In this document: positions 4,101 to 6,550 of the stretch, in pieces
How the letters are laid out: each line of letters begins with the position of its first letter
How positions within the stretch are numbered: position 1 is the first letter of the stretch
Assembly (NCBI GenBank): GCA_964640435.1
Contig: CAZXFJ010000045.1
Span: 1 to 6,550, forward strand
DNA from: GWA1-39-11 sp964640435
GTDB taxonomy: Bacteria > Patescibacteriota > Microgenomatia > Levybacterales > GWA1-39-11
DNA length: 6,550 nucleotides
Direction: 5' to 3'
Program-made: the position numbers and the translations under genes
The notes under the pieces: generated by a model
Told to the model about the DNA's origin: nothing
Database searches by the model: none
Seen by the model: the letters and a program-made list of their open reading frames with translations, nothing else

Positions 4101-6347
4101 TTATTTATCCAGGATAAATGATACTTCTACCGCAGTAAACCCAGTCCTCTTAAATGTTTCAAACTTTGGTTTTTCTGAAACTATAATGCTATCTGTAGGC
4201 TTAAGATAGAAAACAACATTTTTATATACATCAGGTTTAGGTTCAAAAGTTATTGGCAAAATAGCCTTCGAAGTGTTATCGTCAAAGAAAGAAACAAATA
4301 CATATTTTGTGTCTATTTTTCCGATTTTATTAAGCGTATCGGCTATTTCAACACTATTTAGACCTAATTTTTCTCCGTACTCCTTAATTACTTCGGAAGC
4401 AGCCTCACTTTTTACCGTTTTACCGTATGTCAGCCTTGGAAGTTTTCGAAGTGCAGAGGCATAATCATAATCAAGGCTATCATAGTCTTTTCCATTTATT
4501 TTTACTCCACCATTCCCAGTTAATGTCCCTTTATAGCCACTGCTATATGGAGCATTTGAATTTGTTACTGTCGTCCCAATCTTTACATTAACACTCATTC
4601 CTCTTTCACCATACATGTATAAAGGTGAATCAGTACATTCAACTCCTCTCTGCGCAATCTGAATTTCATTAAGAAAACAACCAAAGGCAGCATCAACCCC
4701 ATTCGCCTTAGAGGGGTCAATCACAACGCTATGATTTGCTTTAACCTCTTCAAGAGTATAGTTCGTTCCCATCATTGCATTACACTGATCCATTGCAAAC
4801 TGATCACAGAATGGTAAGTTGTCGGGAACAGAGGGAGGCTCTGATTGCTGCTCTTCCCTTTTTGGCTGCAATGAAGGTTTTAGTGTAAACGTCTGAAGCT
4901 GTAACTGGTTTTTATCTAAACTTGAACCACCTATACGTTCAAATCCAACCGCAGCAGGATCTGCTGCAGGTGGGACAAGGGCAATATATTGCACAGCACG
5001 AGTTGCAAGTGGAATTTCCATCAGAGTATTTGTGGATGCTTTAAATATTTTTGTTTCATATAAAGCTTTAGAATAATTTTTACCAAGATTTCCTAAACTC
5101 GAACTGGATTGGTCTTGAATACCCACAAAATAACTTCCATTGCCAAAAGACGTAACAACAGCATATTGCTCATTGTTCTTTCCGGCATTTGGAAGATTCA
5201 ATTTACTTGATTTACTTGAAACAGGATCTAAAAGATATTGACCATTAAGTTTTGCATCGCGGGCAATTGTCACATGATAAATTGATTCTGCGGGATTATC
5301 CCAACTCACAAGAGGATAAATAGTGTTTGGCTGAGATTTTAATATTGTTTTTCGTTCACCAGTCTTTATATTAAAAGTGTCAATTGTGTTTGGGAACAAA
5401 ACAGCACGTCTATATCCTGTTCCTACTCGACCATTTCCATCTCCCTGGCTACCATCGTATCCAGCAAAGGTTAAGAGACTTCCATCTTCAGATACTTGTG
5501 GCTGTGTGCTGTAGGTTCCTGCAGGCATTTGAGAAATAGGATTCTTTACAGATCCATTGAAATTGGAAAAATACATTCCGTTTGCCCAACCTGCTCCATC
5601 ATTTGGTTGGAATGTATCCATATATACATCTCCAGTATCCGTTATTGCCACCGGATAATGAGCAGGATTGGAAAGTGATAATGCATCATCATAAATTAAA
5701 TTTTTGATCGTTGGACTACTTAGATTCACGGCATACACACGAGACCTCCCTTGTGAAAGTGTTCCACCTTCAGGAACGTCTACTTCCCAGAGTGCCATAA
5801 AATTCTTATTAGGTGATAAAACATAGTCATCAATTCCAAATCCATCAGACGCCTGAACTACAGGAGTTAACTTTTTCTGAGTTACATCAAAAGATGCTAT
5901 TTGTGTTCCATGATCCTGATTATTTGTATTGTTAATAAAGAGAAGTGAATTGAGGGATATAACAGAAACTTTCTTTATATTAAATGGTAACGTTGTCAGT
6001 TCTTTTATTTGCCCTGTTGCAAGATTTGCTACCTGAACTTCTGTTTTATCTCCATCCCAAAAACCATATACAAGTGAATATGGTGCAATTGGCTTAAAAA
6101 CTTCTGGCCCTCCACTACCTGTCTGATTTTGATCTGAATCTTGGGCTTGATTGTTTTTAGAAGAACTTGGAAGTAAGAAAGAAAGAATTAGCGCTCCTAT
6201 TATTAGGATTATTACAACAACCACAATTATAAATCCCTTCATATTTTGTTTTGGATTTACATTTGATAGAAAGCTCTTCTTTTCAGGAATAACTGGCGCA
6301 GGTGCTGCTGGTTGTTCAGGGATGGGAGGTGTTTGCTGCGGTTCCAC
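4101..6347 (-). CDS. large single-pass membrane protein with probable beta-propeller ectodomain and Cys-bearing C-terminal domain
   Basis: The 748-residue protein starts at GTG 6347, because an in-frame stop lies four codons upstream. Residues 1-36 are Pro/Gln/Ala-rich and cytoplasmic, and 38-60 form one strong transmembrane helix. After a Ser/Asn/Gln linker, residues about 85-490 contain repeated blade-like units such as VQVANLATGQIKELT, IASFDVTQKKLTPVV, VSEDGSLLTFAGYDG and IDTFNIKTGERKTIL. These resemble WD40 or TolB-type propellers. A Gln/Glu/Pro linker follows, then a C-terminal domain from about 513 with Cys at 514, 522, 557 and 571. That domain includes a TDSPLYMYGE motif (573-581) and the strands KYVFVSFFDD and VVFYLKPTD. 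I recall similar C-terminal segments in Patescibacteria proteins, but no function is known. It is likely an extracellular binding or sensing protein. Confidence 0.87.
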   Translation of the reverse strand: MEPQQTPPIPEQPAAPAPVIPEKKSFLSNVNPKQNMKGFIIVVVVIILIIGALILSFLLPSSSKNNQAQDSDQNQTGSGGPEVFKPIAPYSLVYGFWDGDKTEVQVANLATGQIKELTTLPFNIKKVSVISLNSLLFINNTNNQDHGTQIASFDVTQKKLTPVVQASDGFGIDDYVLSPNKNFMALWEVDVPEGGTLSQGRSRVYAVNLSSPTIKNLIYDDALSLSNPAHYPVAITDTGDVYMDTFQPNDGAGWANGMYFSNFNGSVKNPISQMPAGTYSTQPQVSEDGSLLTFAGYDGSQGDGNGRVGTGYRRAVLFPNTIDTFNIKTGERKTILKSQPNTIYPLVSWDNPAESIYHVTIARDAKLNGQYLLDPVSSKSSKLNLPNAGKNNEQYAVVTSFGNGSYFVGIQDQSSSSLGNLGKNYSKALYETKIFKASTNTLMEIPLATRAVQYIALVPPAADPAAVGFERIGGSSLDKNQLQLQTFTLKPSLQPKREEQQSEPPSVPDNLPFCDQFAMDQCNAMMGTNYTLEEVKANHSVVIDPSKANGVDAAFGCFLNEIQIAQRGVECTDSPLYMYGERGMSVNVKIGTTVTNSNAPYSSGYKGTLTGNGGVKINGKDYDSLDYDYASALRKLPRLTYGKTVKSEAASEVIKEYGEKLGLNSVEIADTLNKIGKIDTKYVFVSFFDDNTSKAILPITFEPKPDVYKNVVFYLKPTDSIIVSEKPKFETFKRTGFTAVEVSFILDK
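4103..4119. repeat. perfect inverted repeat at convergent stop codons; possible weak terminator
   Basis: ATTTATCC and GGATAAAT (8-base arms) flank a single A. As RNA this is a 7-bp stem with a three-base loop. It covers the last codons and stop of the leftward 748-residue gene and lies just past the stop of the rightward 105-residue gene. Leftward it is followed by an AATTTTATT stretch. The stem is AT-rich and the T tract broken, so termination is plausible but unproven. Confidence 0.35.
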
Positions 6348-6353
6348 ATATAT

Positions 6354-6383
6354 ACTTTACCTATTTTAGGCATACATTGTCAA
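6354..6383 (-). promoter_or_regulatory. putative leaderless promoter of the 748-residue membrane protein
   Basis: Reading leftward, a perfect TTGACA (6383-6378) is followed by 18 bases and TAAAGT (6359-6354, four of six matches) at -12 to -7 from the GTG at 6347. There is no Shine-Dalgarno site. The -35 lies just past the T tract of the terminator at 6397-6420, so this gene should be transcribed independently of anything to its right. Confidence 0.5.
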
Positions 6384-6527
6384 TCCAAAAGGCCACAAAA
6401 AAACCACCCCTTGGGTGGTTATTTGTAAAGCGATTTTAAGCATCTCTGATAGTGGTAGGAATGTTTTACACCCAAACTCTTGCGAGTAGGTGATCCATTC
6501 CTTTTGTACTAAAAGGTCCCAGGACAT
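6366..6527 (-). CDS. possible small ORF (53 codons), doubtful
   Basis: An open frame runs from ATG 6527 to TAA 6366, beginning MSWDLLVQKEWITYSQEF and ending FLWPFGLTMYA. It has no recognisable domain, no Shine-Dalgarno, and only a poor -10-like TTTAAA (6539-6534) at the expected leaderless position. It runs straight through the strong terminator at 6397-6420, so a transcript would usually end before its stop codon. It also overlaps the promoter of the 748-residue gene. Its length is within what chance allows. I list it so that it can be checked, not as a confident gene. Confidence 0.2.
   Translation of the reverse strand: MSWDLLVQKEWITYSQEFGCKTFLPLSEMLKIALQITTQGVVFLWPFGLTMYA
6397..6420 (-). 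terminator. rho-independent terminator reading leftward
   Basis: On the - strand, AACCACCC pairs with GGGTGGTT (8 bp, GC-rich core, three-base loop) and runs directly into seven T residues. This is a textbook intrinsic terminator. On the + strand the hairpin is followed only by ATTTG, so leftward function is favoured. It should end a transcript coming from the structured stretch at 6457-6516 or from a gene beyond the right edge of the window. Confidence 0.75.
6457..6516 (-). other. structured stretch upstream of terminator; candidate small RNA or 3' UTR
   Basis: As - strand RNA, AGGAAUG (from 6502-6496) can pair with CAUUCCU (from 6463-6457), enclosing a hairpin. In that hairpin CACCU/GGGUG (five pairs, one of them U-G) stacks on ACUC/GAGU (four pairs) with a two-base bulge and a GCAA tetraloop. 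A competing hairpin, CCUUUU-AGUAC-AAAAGG (6516-6500), shares bases with the outer helix, so two alternative folds are possible. The strong terminator follows about 36 bases later. This resembles the 3' part of a noncoding RNA or a structured 3' UTR. I recognise no known RNA family, and the 5' end may lie outside the window. Confidence 0.3.
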
Positions 6528-6550
6528 AGGAAATTTAAAATTTTAAACTA

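Noticed and set aside
4273..4464. Open frame on the + strand inside the 748-residue gene
   Set aside because: It is antisense to a long, well-supported coding region, has no promoter or Shine-Dalgarno, and its product lacks recognisable features. The same applies to the other short frames overlapping real genes at 341-523, 460-726, 2086-2337, 5496-5678 and 6151-6369.
6499..6520. Resemblance of the - strand UAGUACAAAAGGA to the 23S rRNA sarcin-ricin loop
   Set aside because: Two of the near-universal G residues are replaced, the flanking 23S sequence is not recognisable, and a terminator follows after about 90 bases, too soon for a normal bacterial 23S 3' end. Short palindromic AT-rich sequence explains the match.
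1..6550. CRISPR array, transposase, integrase or attachment site
   Set aside because: No regularly spaced repeat units, no transposase-like or integrase-like coding sequence, and no duplicated tRNA 3' end were found.

Overview
The window looks like a piece of a Patescibacteria (Candidate Phyla Radiation) genome, most likely of the Microgenomates group. The reasons are its low GC content, its many single-pass membrane-anchored or secreted proteins with Thr/Pro-rich linkers, and its dockerin and cohesin modules. A stalk motif just after the N-terminal membrane segment (Pro-Ile/Val-Thr-Ile-x-x-Val-Asn) is one I recall from that group. No family search was possible, so the lineage is an inference. 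TGA acts as a stop at 3330-3332, which argues against the TGA=Gly code of Gracilibacteria and Absconditabacteria.

Left part (1-2389, + strand): a cell-surface cassette. It holds the C-terminal 390 residues of a von Willebrand A protein with an SdrD-like B domain and one dockerin repeat. Two bases further on is a membrane-anchored 165-residue protein with a four-Cys helical segment, a Thr/Pro stalk and one dockerin-like calcium loop. A membrane-anchored cohesin-domain protein follows, with its own promoter. Together they suggest a small cohesin-dockerin adhesion or scaffold system on the cell surface.

Middle (2440-4098): a tRNA-Ile(GAU) gene on the - strand with an unusual T-loop. Next come three - strand genes: a 188-residue single-pass membrane protein and a pair of tiny genes (72 and 54 residues) overlapping by ATGA. 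A divergent intergenic region with an 11-bp direct repeat leads to a tRNA-Cys(GCA) gene and a 105-residue anchored six-Cys protein, both on the + strand.

Right part (4101-6550): a 748-residue single-pass membrane protein on the - strand, with a probable beta-propeller ectodomain and a Cys-bearing C-terminal domain. It ends tail to tail with the 105-residue gene. Upstream of it lie a strong rho-independent terminator reading leftward and a structured stretch overlapped by a weak 53-codon open frame.

The most general signal concerns gene expression. All five genes that appear to start a transcript lack a Shine-Dalgarno sequence. Each has a -10-like hexamer 11-12 bases before the start codon, and four also have a -35-like hexamer 35-36 bases before it. 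The predicted transcript start is therefore the start codon itself, meaning leaderless mRNAs. The 54-residue gene, which is internal to an operon, instead has a clear AAAGGA site. No stretch longer than 300 bases lacks a gene.
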